DNA of 64,000 nt from Arthrobacter endolithicus (GCF_026627425.1 NZ_JAPNLH010000014.1:37600-101599), one strand, 5' to 3'; positions 26,691-35,814 are shown, numbered from the stretch's first letter. Program-made: numbers and translations. The notes: generated by a model not told the origin, from the letters alone.

Positions 26691-26773
26691 TTGCAAGGAA
26701 TTGAGACATTGCCATTCGTTGGCCTGTCCGGGAGAGGCGCGGCCAGATCAGCAACGAGCTGCGGGTAAAGTCA

Positions 26774-26795
26774 GTTAGGCCCGCGCGGGCCTAAC
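26774..26795. promoter_or_regulatory. Perfect 22-bp palindrome upstream of the restriction-modification genes
   Basis: GTTAGGCCCGC is followed directly by its reverse complement. It lies about 30-90 bases before the first methyltransferase-like gene. A half-site-like GCGGCCTAA lies at about 26802-26812. It could be an operator for an autoregulated restriction system, or a hairpin that insulates the island from upstream transcription. Confidence 0.55.
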
Positions 26796-26824
26796 AGATC
26801 AGCGCGGCCTAAGATGCAAGGAGT

Positions 26825-27499
26825 ATGGCACCAGTGACAGTGACGGCGACGGTGACGGTGACGATTGTTGAGGAGCAGGTCGTGAAGTCGCGCCATCGTG
26901 TCAAGACCTACGGTGAGGTCTTCACTCCGCGTCACATGGTCGACCGAATGCTCGACTTGGTCCGCGAGGAGTTGGAAACCGGCCACGACTTCGTCGACAA
27001 GACCTTCCTTGAGCCTGCAGCGGGCGACGGCAACTTCCTGGTCGCGATCCTGCGCCGTAAGCTCCACGCGATCGAGAAGCGTTACCCGGTCGAAGAGTGG
27101 CCGGAGGAGTCGCTGTTCGCTCTGGCCTCGATCTACGGCATCGAGCTGCTGGAGGACAACCACCAGGACGCGAAGGCGATCATGATCGCCGAGTTCCTGG
27201 GCTTCCACCAGGCCCACGGCACTCCCTGCGGCCCGGACACCGACCTGCGCCGGGCGGCGGTGTTTCTCATCGACACAAACATCGTCCGCGGCAACACCCT
27301 GACCGGCCAGACCCCAAAGGGTCAGGATATCCAGTTCTCGTGGTGGATCCGGATTGGAGGAACCCCCAGCATGGTGCAGCGTGAGCCGTTCACGCTCGCC
27401 TCGTTGCGCGACGACGGCGTCTTCGACTTCACCATCTACGACAGCTATCAGGTGTGCCGGATCGACAAGGTCCCCGAGGAAGTGAGGGCCGGTGCCTAG
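26825..27499 (+). CDS. DNA N6-adenine methyltransferase-like protein with motif I only
   Basis: The protein has the start of an adenine methyltransferase: YGEVFTPRHMVDRMLDLV and the SAM-binding motif LEPAAGDGNFLVAIL at residues 62-76. It then continues to residue 224 without an NPPY/F catalytic motif. The ATG at 26825 opens a run of Val/Thr from GTGACG-type repeats. GTG 26882 has GAGGAG six bases upstream and may be the true start. The end overlaps the helicase gene by eight bases, so they are coupled. It may be half of a methyltransferase completed by the gene at 30782, which has NPPY. Confidence 0.75.
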   Translation: MAPVTVTATVTVTIVEEQVVKSRHRVKTYGEVFTPRHMVDRMLDLVREELETGHDFVDKTFLEPAAGDGNFLVAILRRKLHAIEKRYPVEEWPEESLFALASIYGIELLEDNHQDAKAIMIAEFLGFHQAHGTPCGPDTDLRRAAVFLIDTNIVRGNTLTGQTPKGQDIQFSWWIRIGGTPSMVQREPFTLASLRDDGVFDFTIYDSYQVCRIDKVPEEVRAGA

Positions 27500-30400
27500 T
27501 CCGAAGATCAGCACGTTCCGCGAAATCACTCCACTGATCTACGCGTGGACGACGCCGGACATCCCCAAGTACGTTGGCTGGGAGAAGATCGGGTACACGG
27601 AGCAGGAGAGCGCCGACGCCCGTATTGCACAGCAGGCATCCCAGCTGTCCGTCGAGAAGAAGAAGGTGTGGGTGCGCCGAGCCTTGTTCACGTCTGAAGC
27701 CGGTGGGCGCTTCACGGACAAGGACTTCCACTCCTACCTTCACCAGCAAGGCGTCGAGCGTGAGACTCAGCCCAAGCGCACGGAGTGGCATCACTTTATG
27801 ATCGCGCCGAAGGGGTCAATAGAGTACTTCAACGACTTTGCCGGTCAGGACTTCCGCGACGTACCGAGCATCGGCGTGGAAGAAGACTATGTCCTGCGTC
27901 CCGAGCAACAGGCGGCCGTCGACCAAGCCGTGGCTGCTTTCCAGTCGGGGCAGAGCGAGGTGCTCTGGAACGCCAAGCCCCGGTTCGGCAAGACGCTGAC
28001 GACGTATGACCTGATGCGGACTCTTGGCGTCCGGCGGGTCTTGATCGTTACTAACCGCCCGGCAATCGCGAACTCCTGGTTCGACGACTTCACGCACTTC
28101 ATCGGCCACCAGACCACATATCGGTTCGTCTCGGAGTCGGCCTCACTGGCCAGTCGTTCGCCCATGACTCGCGAGCAGTGGCGAGCCTTCTCGCTCAACC
28201 ATCAGGACGAGGATCCGCGCATCGTAGAGTTCCTCTCGCTGCAGGACCTCAAGGGGTCTCAGTACTTCGGCGGCTCGTACGACAAGCTCACGCACATCGC
28301 TCACTTCGACTGGGACCTACTGGTGATCGACGAGGCTCACGAAGGTATCGACACCACCAAGACCGACGTCGCGTTCGACCAGATCAATCGCAGGCGGACG
28401 CTGCACCTGTCGGGTACGCCTTTCAGGGCGTTGGCTTCCGGCAAGTTCGACCGGGACCAGATCTTCAATTGGACGTACGAGGACGAGCAGACGGCCCGCC
28501 TGCAGTGGTCCGATGAAGGCAAGGAGAACCCGTACGCGGCACTGCCGACGCTCAACCTGCTGACCTATCAGATCTCGCGGATGATCACGGACCGTCTGGC
28601 CGAGGGCGTCGCGATCGATGAGGACGATGCGAACATCGACTACACGTTCGACCTCAACGAGTTCTTCGCGACCAAGGACAACGGGTTCTTTGAGCACGAG
28701 GCCGAGGTAATCAAGTTCCTCGACTGCATGGCGACCAATGCGAAGTACCCATTCTCTACTCCCGAGCTGCGCGATGAGATCCGGCATTCTTTTTGGCTGC
28801 TAAACCGGGTTGCCTCCGCGAGGGCTTTGGAGAAACTCCTCAAGGGGCACGACGTATTCAAGGACTACAAGGTCATCCTGGCGGCGGGGGACGGCCGTTC
28901 CGACGACACCGATCCGATTACCGTTGGCAAGTCTCTCGACAAGGTGCGCGCGTCCATCTCGGCGGCCGAGAAGGCGAACGGCAAGACCATTACCCTGTCG
29001 GTTGGGCAGCTGACTACTGGCGTGACAGTGCCCGAATGGACAGCGGTCATCATGTTGTCCAACCTGTCATCTCCGGCTCAATATATGCAAGCGGCGTTTC
29101 GCGCGCAGAACCCCTGCACCTTTGAGCGTGCCGGGCACGTGTACCAGAAGAAGAACGCGTACATCTTCGACTTCGCACCCGAGCGCACGCTGACGATCTT
29201 CGACGCCTTCGCCAACAACCTGCACCCGAACCCCTCGGGGGACGCGAAGGTGCGGCAGGAGAACATCCGCACGCTACTGAACTTCTTCCCGGTTCTGGGC
29301 GAGGACGCCGAGGGCCGGATGATCGAGCTCGATGCCTCCCAGGTCCTGACGTTCCCGCAAGTGTTCAAGGCCCGCGAGGTTGTGCGCCGCGGATTCCTGT
29401 CCAACCTGCTGTTCGCGAACGTCGCCGGCATCTTCCGATACTCCGAGCACGTCAAGGAGATCCTCGACAAACTACCCACCGCCAAGCAGGGCAAGATCAC
29501 TAATAGGCAGAGCTTCGACATTCCGCAGCCGCCGCCCGTCACGGATCTTGATGGCAACGTCCAAGTCGACTTGGAGACTGTCATCAATCCCAAAGTGGCC
29601 GAGCTCGGCAAGCCCGTATGGCGTATCGAAGATATTCCTACGCCAGAGCCCGGTGCCCCTGCGCACGAGGCGGCGACGCAGATCGCGAAGGCCGTGACCG
29701 AGCAGAGTCGCCAGAAGCGCGAGGAGTTGAAGGAAGCCTACGAGCTCACGGTCAAACAGGTCGAGCGCGACGAGAAGCGCACCGAGCAGGTCGTGAAGGG
29801 CCAGGTGGAGCGCGCCTACACCGAGCACAGCATCGCCAGTAAGCATCTGGAAGACGAGCTGAAGAATGCGGCCACCGAGGCCGAGGCCCAGGTCACCAAG
29901 GCCAAGAAGGCCGAGCAGGACAAGGCATTCACGACGAATATCCTGGCCCTCGTCGAAGGGACGATGGACTCGATCGTGCCCGAGGTGGTGACTCGCGAGG
30001 AAACCAAGAAGGAGCAAAAGCGTGCAAACCAGACGATGGACGACGCCCGCTCCCACCTGCGCGGCTTCGCGCGAACGATCCCCATGTTCCTCATGGCGTA
30101 TGGGGACCGCGGCATCCGCCTCTCGAACTTCGACGACTACACGCCCGACGACGTGTTCGAGGAGATCACAGGCATCAGCGAAGCCGAGTTCCGCCTCCTT
30201 CGAGGCGGTCAGGAGATCACCGAGGAGAACGGCACAGTCACGAAGATCCCGGGCATGTTCGACGAGGCCGTCTTCGATCAGGCTGTCCAGGAGTTCTTGG
30301 GCAAGAAGGAAGCGCTGGCCGACTACTTCGACGACGCGCAGACCGAGAATATCTTCGCCTACATCCCGCAGCAGAAGACATCTCTCGTGTTTACCCCGCA

Positions 30401-30779
30401 GCCGATCGTGAAGATGATGGTTGACACCCTCGAGGCGGAGAGCCCGGGCATCTTCACCGACCCGGACAAGACGTTCGCGGATCTCTTCTCGACAGCCGGC
30501 CTGTTCCTGATGGAGGTAGTGCGTCGTCTCGACACAGGCCTGGCCGAACTATTCCCCGTCCAGGATGAGCGCCTCCAGCACATCCTGACCTCACAGATTT
30601 TCGAAATGAGCCACAACGAGATCCTTCACCGCATCACCATCGAGGCCGTCTCCGGCGGCGTTGATGAACGGAAGAAGTGGGTCGAGTACTCCGGCCACTT
30701 CAGGGTCGGCAACCTCGCTCGGATGACCGCGGATGAGCGGCAAGAGATGGCCGATGACATGCTGACGGAAAGGCACTGA
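27492..30779 (+). CDS. Restriction helicase: GIY-YIG-like N-terminus, SF2 helicase, coiled coil, degenerate methyltransferase motif
   Basis: The 1095-residue protein begins with a GIY-YIG/T5orf172-like block (IYAWTTPDIPKYVGWEKIGY, an Arg in ARI, TEWHHF near 97). An SF2 helicase follows: KPRFGKT near 161, VIDEAHEG near 280, LSGTPF near 306 and QAAFRAQNP near 534. Next is a long charged coiled coil (about 740-850), and then FTPQPIVKMMVDTL and FADLFSTAGLFLMEVVRRL near 995, where a methyltransferase motif I has lost its GxG. The order nuclease-helicase-coupler-methyltransferase resembles type ISP enzymes such as LlaBIII, but here the catalytic half is in the next gene. It should translocate on DNA and cut unmodified sites. 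Confidence 0.8.
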   Translation: MPSPKISTFREITPLIYAWTTPDIPKYVGWEKIGYTEQESADARIAQQASQLSVEKKKVWVRRALFTSEAGGRFTDKDFHSYLHQQGVERETQPKRTEWHHFMIAPKGSIEYFNDFAGQDFRDVPSIGVEEDYVLRPEQQAAVDQAVAAFQSGQSEVLWNAKPRFGKTLTTYDLMRTLGVRRVLIVTNRPAIANSWFDDFTHFIGHQTTYRFVSESASLASRSPMTREQWRAFSLNHQDEDPRIVEFLSLQDLKGSQYFGGSYDKLTHIAHFDWDLLVIDEAHEGIDTTKTDVAFDQINRRRTLHLSGTPFRALASGKFDRDQIFNWTYEDEQTARLQWSDEGKENPYAALPTLNLLTYQISRMITDRLAEGVAIDEDDANIDYTFDLNEFFATKDNGFFEHEAEVIKFLDCMATNAKYPFSTPELRDEIRHSFWLLNRVASARALEKLLKGHDVFKDYKVILAAGDGRSDDTDPITVGKSLDKVRASISAAEKANGKTITLSVGQLTTGVTVPEWTAVIMLSNLSSPAQYMQAAFRAQNPCTFERAGHVYQKKNAYIFDFAPERTLTIFDAFANNLHPNPSGDAKVRQENIRTLLNFFPVLGEDAEGRMIELDASQVLTFPQVFKAREVVRRGFLSNLLFANVAGIFRYSEHVKEILDKLPTAKQGKITNRQSFDIPQPPPVTDLDGNVQVDLETVINPKVAELGKPVWRIEDIPTPEPGAPAHEAATQIAKAVTEQSRQKREELKEAYELTVKQVERDEKRTEQVVKGQVERAYTEHSIASKHLEDELKNAATEAEAQVTKAKKAEQDKAFTTNILALVEGTMDSIVPEVVTREETKKEQKRANQTMDDARSHLRGFARTIPMFLMAYGDRGIRLSNFDDYTPDDVFEEITGISEAEFRLLRGGQEITEENGTVTKIPGMFDEAVFDQAVQEFLGKKEALADYFDDAQTENIFAYIPQQKTSLVFTPQPIVKMMVDTLEAESPGIFTDPDKTFADLFSTAGLFLMEVVRRLDTGLAELFPVQDERLQHILTSQIFEMSHNEILHRITIEAVSGGVDERKKWVEYSGHFRVGNLARMTADERQEMADDMLTERH

Positions 30780-30781
30780 CC

Positions 30782-31813
30782 ATGAGTAAGAAATTCGACG
30801 TAGTGATCGGCAACCCGCCGTACCAGGAAGAGGCCGGCGGCACTGCGACTCACAGCATGCCCGTGTACCACCAGTTCATGGACGCGGCTTACGAGGTCGG
30901 AGAGAAGGTCGTGCTCATCACCCCGGCGCGTTTCCTGTTCAACGCTGGGTACACCCCGAAAGCGTGGAACGAGAAAATGCTCGCAGACCCGCATCTGACC
31001 GTCCCGCACTACGTGCCCAACAGCGACGAGCTCTTCCCTGGCACGGACATCAAGGGCGGTATCGCCGTTACCTACCGCGACGACGACTACAACGGTGAGC
31101 CGATTGGCACGTTCACGAAGTACCCGGAACTCAATACGATCCTCCACAAGGTGATCGAGTCGCACGTGGAGTCAATCGCCCCCGAGATCACGAGTTCGCG
31201 CTCATATCGGTATACAGCCGAGATGCACAATGACCATCCCCACGCGTCATCCATCATGTCCAGCGGTGAACAGTTCAAGATCAACACCAGGACATTCCAG
31301 CAACTCTCCTTCCTCTATCACTCCGAAGACCCTGGAGGAAACCAGGAGTATGTCCGCGTGTACGGGCTTGCCGGGCGTGCTCGTGCTTACCGCTGGACTC
31401 GCAGCGAGTACCTCACCGGCCCGAAGAGCTTCGGAGCGCACAAGGTCGTGGTCCCGGCCGCAAATGGTTCCGGAGATTTGGGCGAGGTGCTGTCAACCCC
31501 TGTTGTCGTCGGGCCGGATGTGGCAGTCACTCAGACCTTCATCACGATCGGATGCTTCAACGACCAGGCCACTGCCGACGCTTGCCTCAAGTATGTCAAG
31601 TCGAAGTTCGCCCGCGCACTTCTCGGCATTCTGAAGATCACCCAGCACAACCCGGCCAAGGTCTGGAAGTACGTCCCGCTGCAGGACTTCACGTCGGAAT
31701 CGGACATCGACTGGAGCAAGCCGATCCCAGAGATTGATAAGCAGTTGTTTGCCAAGTACGGGCTCGACGCCGACGAGATCGCCTTTATCGAGGCCCAGGT
31801 CAAGTCGATGTAA
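30782..31813 (+). CDS. Eco57I-type adenine methyltransferase half (NPPY) with target-recognition domain
   Basis: The 343-residue protein opens with KFDVVIGNPPYQEEAGG; NPPY at 11-14 is the catalytic motif IV of N6-adenine methyltransferases. PVYHQFMDAAYEVGEKVVLI and PARFLFNAGYTPKAW are the following motifs of the Eco57I family. The second half, with YRWTRSEYL and WKYVPLQDF, is the likely target-recognition part. No SAM motif I is present, because the frame starts right at motif IV. It begins two bases after the helicase stop. It must work with motif I from the helicase tail or, more likely, from the gene at 26825. Confidence 0.82.
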   Translation: MSKKFDVVIGNPPYQEEAGGTATHSMPVYHQFMDAAYEVGEKVVLITPARFLFNAGYTPKAWNEKMLADPHLTVPHYVPNSDELFPGTDIKGGIAVTYRDDDYNGEPIGTFTKYPELNTILHKVIESHVESIAPEITSSRSYRYTAEMHNDHPHASSIMSSGEQFKINTRTFQQLSFLYHSEDPGGNQEYVRVYGLAGRARAYRWTRSEYLTGPKSFGAHKVVVPAANGSGDLGEVLSTPVVVGPDVAVTQTFITIGCFNDQATADACLKYVKSKFARALLGILKITQHNPAKVWKYVPLQDFTSESDIDWSKPIPEIDKQLFAKYGLDADEIAFIEAQVKSM

Positions 31814-32097
31814 TGACCGCTGGAGATGCATGCCAGAGGTGGAAATCCGCGCTCATCTGCGAGTAGGTGGAGTGCTGGTCTTCGACAGCAGGAACCCCCG
31901 GAGACCGTGAGTGGGAAAGCTGGTGTTTGACTATGTCGACCCTTTTTGGCCCCGGCATGACGGGTGGATTCCAACCATCGTCGCAGTTCTCAGTCCTGCG
32001 TGATTGTCACGGTAACGGACGTTTAGGGTTTCCGCTGCACTCCGGCGTATGCGTTTCACCCGGCCGCTGCCGCTTGTTGAGTTGGTGCTGTCCAGTG
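31814..32097. other. Intergenic, no gene supported
   Basis: Convergent space between the methyltransferase gene and the GIY-YIG gene. No clear hairpin with T-tract and no supported reading frame was seen. Confidence 0.4.
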
Positions 32098-32970
32098 TCA
32101 GCTCAGCGCTTGGTCTTCAAGTTGTTGGAAGGTTCGACCTGTAGCTGTTTTCCATGTAATTCTGCCGTTGATGCTGCCGCCCAAAATTACTGCACCGGCG
32201 GTGCTGGGGCTGTTGAATAGCTGGTCCTTAAGGAAGACGTAGTTATTGCCGCGAACTTCGACAACGCCTTGCGCTATAAGGTCATCGCGGCGGCGTAGGA
32301 GAGATGCTGAAAGCGATGGCCGGGCGGTTGCGTTGCCAACGGATCCTGCTAGAACCAAGAGGCCTTCGGTCGTCGGCCTTGCTCTGGCTTCGGTTCCGCC
32401 CTCTCTGAAGCCCAGGGTACCGGCACCATCGCTGGCGCCCGGCAGCGGTACCGCCATCAGAGGCTCCAGGATTGGATAACCCAGAGTCGTCAAGAGGATT
32501 GAGATGGTTTCCAAGTACTCTCGGCAGTCAGATTCCAGGGGGGCCGGGGTGTGGGGGTTCGAGGCATCGTTGCCGTTGTGCAATTCATAACGGGCGGCCA
32601 CGGTTGCCCGCTTGATGACCTGCCATTCCATGTATCCGGTGTGAGTGTTGGTCCAGGCGTTTGTCAGGGACACTGCGACCAGTGCATGGTCCCAGAAGTT
32701 CTTTTTATCGGAGTGTTGTTTTAGCCTGTCTCCTATGGCGCCGCTCTGTCCGATATAGCAGGAAGGAAGGCCCGATGACGAGGAACCAAAAAGGAAGTAG
32801 ACACCGACCTGCTTGGATTCGGGCATGTCCCTGAATTCCCGAAGCAGCGGGCGGGGAACTTCGAAGACGCAAACGGTACGTGTGGTGATTTCGGCCATTC
32901 GGATGCCGGCGGGGTCACCCTGCGGCAGGTATATCTGAATGGTTTGGGGCAGTGCCGTGTTCCGAAGCAT
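32098..32970 (-). CDS. GIY-YIG nuclease family protein with DUF4357-like tail
   Basis: The 290-residue protein has GVYFLFGSSSSGLPSCYIGQ (GIY-YIG core near residues 56-76), DRLKQHSDKKNFWDHALV with the conserved Arg and His, and YMEWQVIKRA with the catalytic Glu. It ends with INGRITWKTATGRTFQQLE, the DUF4357 block. Such proteins are often found near restriction or phage-defence genes, with an unsettled role. The ATG at 32970 has GGAAGG upstream. It is convergent to the restriction genes, separated by about 280 bases, and probably belongs to the same island. Confidence 0.85.
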   Translation of the reverse strand: MLRNTALPQTIQIYLPQGDPAGIRMAEITTRTVCVFEVPRPLLREFRDMPESKQVGVYFLFGSSSSGLPSCYIGQSGAIGDRLKQHSDKKNFWDHALVAVSLTNAWTNTHTGYMEWQVIKRATVAARYELHNGNDASNPHTPAPLESDCREYLETISILLTTLGYPILEPLMAVPLPGASDGAGTLGFREGGTEARARPTTEGLLVLAGSVGNATARPSLSASLLRRRDDLIAQGVVEVRGNNYVFLKDQLFNSPSTAGAVILGGSINGRITWKTATGRTFQQLEDQALS

Positions 32971-33052
32971 GCATTGATCCTTCCACAGTGGAGGTTAGGA
33001 CGCTGGGCCATGAGGCACACCAAACTTGACGATATTCGGTGAGTAACCGGCG

Positions 33053-33142
33053 CTAACGCCAGCGGAAGGATTCCAGCGCGCGGAACAGGGGTGCGGGATC
33101 GGTCTTCAGGTGGTCAATCGGGCGGGTCCCGGCAAGATCCCG
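33053..33142 (-). pseudogene. C-terminal fragment of the antitoxin-like gene (copy 2)
   Basis: The minus strand reads DLAGTRPIDHLKTDPAPLFR and ALESFRWR before TAG at 33053-33055. It matches the end of the gene at 24694 (DLAGNRPVDHLTTDPAPLLR). Upstream the homology stops at about 33142 and Tn3-type remnants begin. Confidence 0.6.
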
Positions 33143-33329
33143 GGGCTTGAGGACAAACGTGCGGGAAAGTCACGCTAGGCCGGTGGGGCCGTGCAGCGGA
33201 GGTTCTGGTCAGCATGACTGTTACGCGCCGCCACGGCGCTGGGGTGGCGTGTCGCCCAATGTTTGATTTGTTGAGGTGATCGTCGTAGCGCAGGGCCTGA
33301 AACAAGTTGGCGACTCATTGGACGGTGTG

Positions 33330-33530
33330 GTCCGAGGCATCGGACGGTCACTGGTTGACGACTGAACCGGAGTCGATTGCGATCACTGCGCCGTTTAGCG
33401 ACGAGGTTCGGATCGGAGTCGTCCAGGAAGAAGAACCGCTCCGACACCGCCTGGGACGGGGTCTGCGCCTCGAATCGCCTGTACGGGGGATCCTCGGCCG
33501 CAGTCAAAGTATTTGTGTTTAGCCCTGCAG
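33330..33530 (-). pseudogene. N-terminal fragment of a Tn3-family transposase
   Basis: The frame contains SERFFFLDDSDPNLVAKRR followed by DRNRL and TVRCLG, which is the DUF4158 start domain of Tn3-type TnpA (ERFFFLDD, then NRLGFALQLTTVRFLG). The rest of the roughly 1000-residue transposase is absent. Confidence 0.6.
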
Positions 33531-33569
33531 GCTCAGCGAGCCGAGGCAACCCTCGTTACGGCTGGAGAT

Positions 33570-33800
33570 TGGTCTAGCGTGACTTTTCCGAGCATTGGTC
33601 CTCAAACCCTTGGCGCAGACGACTTCTGAAACTGACATATATAGGGTCTGGCGGGTGATGCCGAGTTCGGTGCTGAGGTCGCTGACCTTGGTGTCGGGGT
33701 TGCCCATGGAGGCTAGAGCGAGACGGAGTTTCGCAGGGGTCATCTTGTAGGCAACGGCTGGCAACGTGTGGCGGTCGAGGGGATTAGCCCCTGACCTCAC
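33570..33800 (-). pseudogene. C-terminal fragment of a Tn3-type resolvase
   Basis: The minus strand reads YKMTPAKLRLALASMGNPDT and KVSDLSTELGITRQTLY, the DNA-binding tail of a resolvase. After LGITRQTLY the frame continues into unrelated sequence. With the adjacent TnpA fragment it marks a deleted Tn3-family transposon. Confidence 0.55.
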
Positions 33801-33864
33801 GATTGTGCGGATATTGGTTGTGCCTGACCGTCACGGTGCGTCTCCCCGCGTACTCCCAGATGGC

Positions 33865-34827
33865 TTAGTCGTATGTTTTCTCGTATATGAGGGACCGAAA
33901 TTTATCGTTGCCGAAGGATAGTGCGCGCCTGGCAATGCCTACGCGGAAATATTTTCCTCCCTCTCCAGGTCCAGGATTGTCCTTTTCCCAATGGAGTGCA
34001 GCAGGAAGGTACGTCTCCAAGTCAGCTCGCAGTTGTCCGACGGTACGATACCCCACCTCAATGAGTTCGGCTACGAGTATGGACGTCCCAAGTTGAACGT
34101 TGACAGGGGGCACGCCTTTGGGTGGCTCTATATAGTCGACTCGGCCCGGAAGCAGCTCTTCGAGTAGTTCCGTGGTTGTATCCAGGTCAAGGGGGTAGCC
34201 GGAACGTGGGGGCTGAGAGCCTGCTGCTGCAGTGGCCAGTTTCTGAAATTGTTCGTCGGCTAGATACAACGTGGCCGCCAGGGCGTTGAAGCCCTTCTTT
34301 TTATCCGCTGGGAACCCGTGCTCGCCCTTATAGGCAAGGTGGTGTGAAACATTCGCCCAAGCATCCATCAAAATTGTCCGAACTTGCAGCTCGAATTTAA
34401 GGCCGCACAGACGGTTGTACCGCGAACCCGAGTCAGTCTTGCTGAGCGTGCACACATAGTGCACGGACGTGTATCCGAAGCGGTCATCATCTTCGGACGC
34501 GGTCTTGTCTTCGTATGTGAGAACATCAAAAAGCGGCCTGATCAGACCATCGACCTTCGCTAAGTCGGCGCGATAAAGACAGATCACCCTTACCCCGACT
34601 ATGTCTTCAATTTCCTGGCCGGGCGATGCGTAGGACTTCCGTGTGATCTTGCCGAAGACGCTTTTTCGCTCTTTTACCCTGCCCACTACGCTGTGCACTG
34701 GGAAGTCCAACGCATCTTCGAGGGTGAAGATGACCTCGTCTTTCAGTCTGTTATACAGCCCGATATTGTCGTCATAAAAGCTCAGATCGCTGTAAGGCGC
34801 TTTCTTCCGGACGGGCTGTTTCTCCAT
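33865..34827 (-). CDS. RelA/SpoT-domain alarmone synthetase-like protein
   Basis: The 320-residue protein contains a ppGpp-synthetase-like domain: VVGRVKERKSVFGKITRKSY near residue 46, EDIVGVRVICLY near 73, the GYTSVHYV block near 117 and FELQVRTILMDAWANVSHHL near 144. The remaining C-terminal 150 residues include YRTVGQLRADLETYL. It would transfer pyrophosphate from ATP to a GTP/GDP or tRNA acceptor. Small stand-alone members on mobile DNA are often toxins or phage-triggered effectors (toxSAS, CapRel). No separate antitoxin is adjacent; the remnants on either side come from a degraded antitoxin-like gene. AT-richer than the backbone, consistent with acquisition. Confidence 0.82.
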   Translation of the reverse strand: MEKQPVRKKAPYSDLSFYDDNIGLYNRLKDEVIFTLEDALDFPVHSVVGRVKERKSVFGKITRKSYASPGQEIEDIVGVRVICLYRADLAKVDGLIRPLFDVLTYEDKTASEDDDRFGYTSVHYVCTLSKTDSGSRYNRLCGLKFELQVRTILMDAWANVSHHLAYKGEHGFPADKKKGFNALAATLYLADEQFQKLATAAAGSQPPRSGYPLDLDTTTELLEELLPGRVDYIEPPKGVPPVNVQLGTSILVAELIEVGYRTVGQLRADLETYLPAALHWEKDNPGPGEGGKYFRVGIARRALSFGNDKFRSLIYEKTYD

Positions 34828-34929
34828 GGCCTCAGCTTAGGCGAGCCACTGTAGTGTCAAGATCATCGAATGAGCGAGCGAAGTATGGCGGTATCCCTGC
34901 CCAGGTCTGATCGCTGATTGGCTGGGGGT

Positions 34930-35100
34930 TCAACGTCGTTCCGCCGTTAGTCGCTGATACTGTCAAACAGCCATTGGGTTGAGAGCGGGTTCCTGCGCAG
35001 GGTGAAGGTCCTCAACGCCGAGGTTGAGGTCAGACGAACCTGGACGTGCCAGAACTCGATACTCACGAGGTCGCTACTGCGGACGGCCGCGGTGCGCCTC
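34930..35100 (-). pseudogene. N-terminal part of the antitoxin-like gene (copy 2)
   Basis: The minus strand reads SSDLVSIEFWHVQVRLTS and ALRTFTLRRNPLSTQWLF and then, in another frame, SDQTWAGI, matching copy 1 at 26522-26690 and 25030-25060. The other end of this copy is at 33053-33142, so the Tn3 remnants and RelA/SpoT gene lie inside it. Confidence 0.5.
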
Positions 35101-35193
35101 TTCTCCCACCAGGTTGTCCAACCACTCCACAGCGCTACCTCCGGATGCCTTTGCCAGAGATACTTTCCCGGCCCGATTTCTGTCGTCGTGCCG

Positions 35194-35814
35194 TCAGTCC
35201 TTCTGCTTGCGATTCATGTCGCGCAGCTCGTCGCGTTCAGCCAGGAGGCGGTCACGTTCGCCCGCTACGGCCTCGGCGCGGGCCTCTGCCTTGTCGGCGC
35301 GGGATCGCTGCTCAGCCAGCGCCGCCCCGTTTCTGATCTCGGCAGCGGCCGCCTGTTCCCGTGCTGTGAGGGTCTCCGCCCGCGCCTCATCTCTCGCGGT
35401 CGTCAGGGCCTCATACGCGCTTGCATGCAGGCGGCCTGCGTCCTCTAACCGCCCGGCCAAGGCGTCACGCTCGGTCTCAGCCCTCTCAACGTCCTCCACT
35501 GCGGCGTCGTGCTCGGCTTGTGCCTGCTCCACCGTGGCGTGCCATCCGGTCCGAGCCTCCACGAACTCGCCCCGGGCGACGGCCACTGCCTCGCGCCATA
35601 GCGCAACGAACCGCGCTTCAACGGCGGCGGGAGGCGCGGGCACTGCTTCAGCTTGGGCTTCGCGCTCATTCCAAGACCGCGCGGCCTCTGCCGCTACGGT
35701 CATGCGCACTCCGGACCGCTCACGGACGGCTCGGGCTGTGACGGCAGTCCCGCCGGCGGCCAACGCCTCGGCGGCCTCCGCCGCCCGCTGCTCAGGTATC
35801 TGCTGCCCAGTCAT
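35194..35814 (-). CDS. KfrA-like plasmid DNA-binding coiled-coil protein
   Basis: The N-terminal 60 residues form a small helix-turn-helix (QIPEQRAAEAAEALAAGG, then TARAVRERSGVRM). The rest is an uninterrupted Ala/Glu/Arg coiled coil ending DELRDMNRKQK. This is the plan of KfrA_N-type proteins, plasmid regulators thought to support segregation by forming filaments on DNA. I chose ATG 35814, which has AGGGAAGG upstream, over the longer frame from 35874. It is transcribed alone, opposite to the HTH gene at 35995. Confidence 0.75.
   Translation of the reverse strand: MTGQQIPEQRAAEAAEALAAGGTAVTARAVRERSGVRMTVAAEAARSWNEREAQAEAVPAPPAAVEARFVALWREAVAVARGEFVEARTGWHATVEQAQAEHDAAVEDVERAETERDALAGRLEDAGRLHASAYEALTTARDEARAETLTAREQAAAAEIRNGAALAEQRSRADKAEARAEAVAGERDRLLAERDELRDMNRKQKD

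Noticed and set aside
26825..26881. GTGACG-type tandem repeat at the start of the methyltransferase-like gene as a phase-variation tract
   Set aside because: Only a few imperfect units; a 6-base unit would not change frame, and the true start is probably after it.
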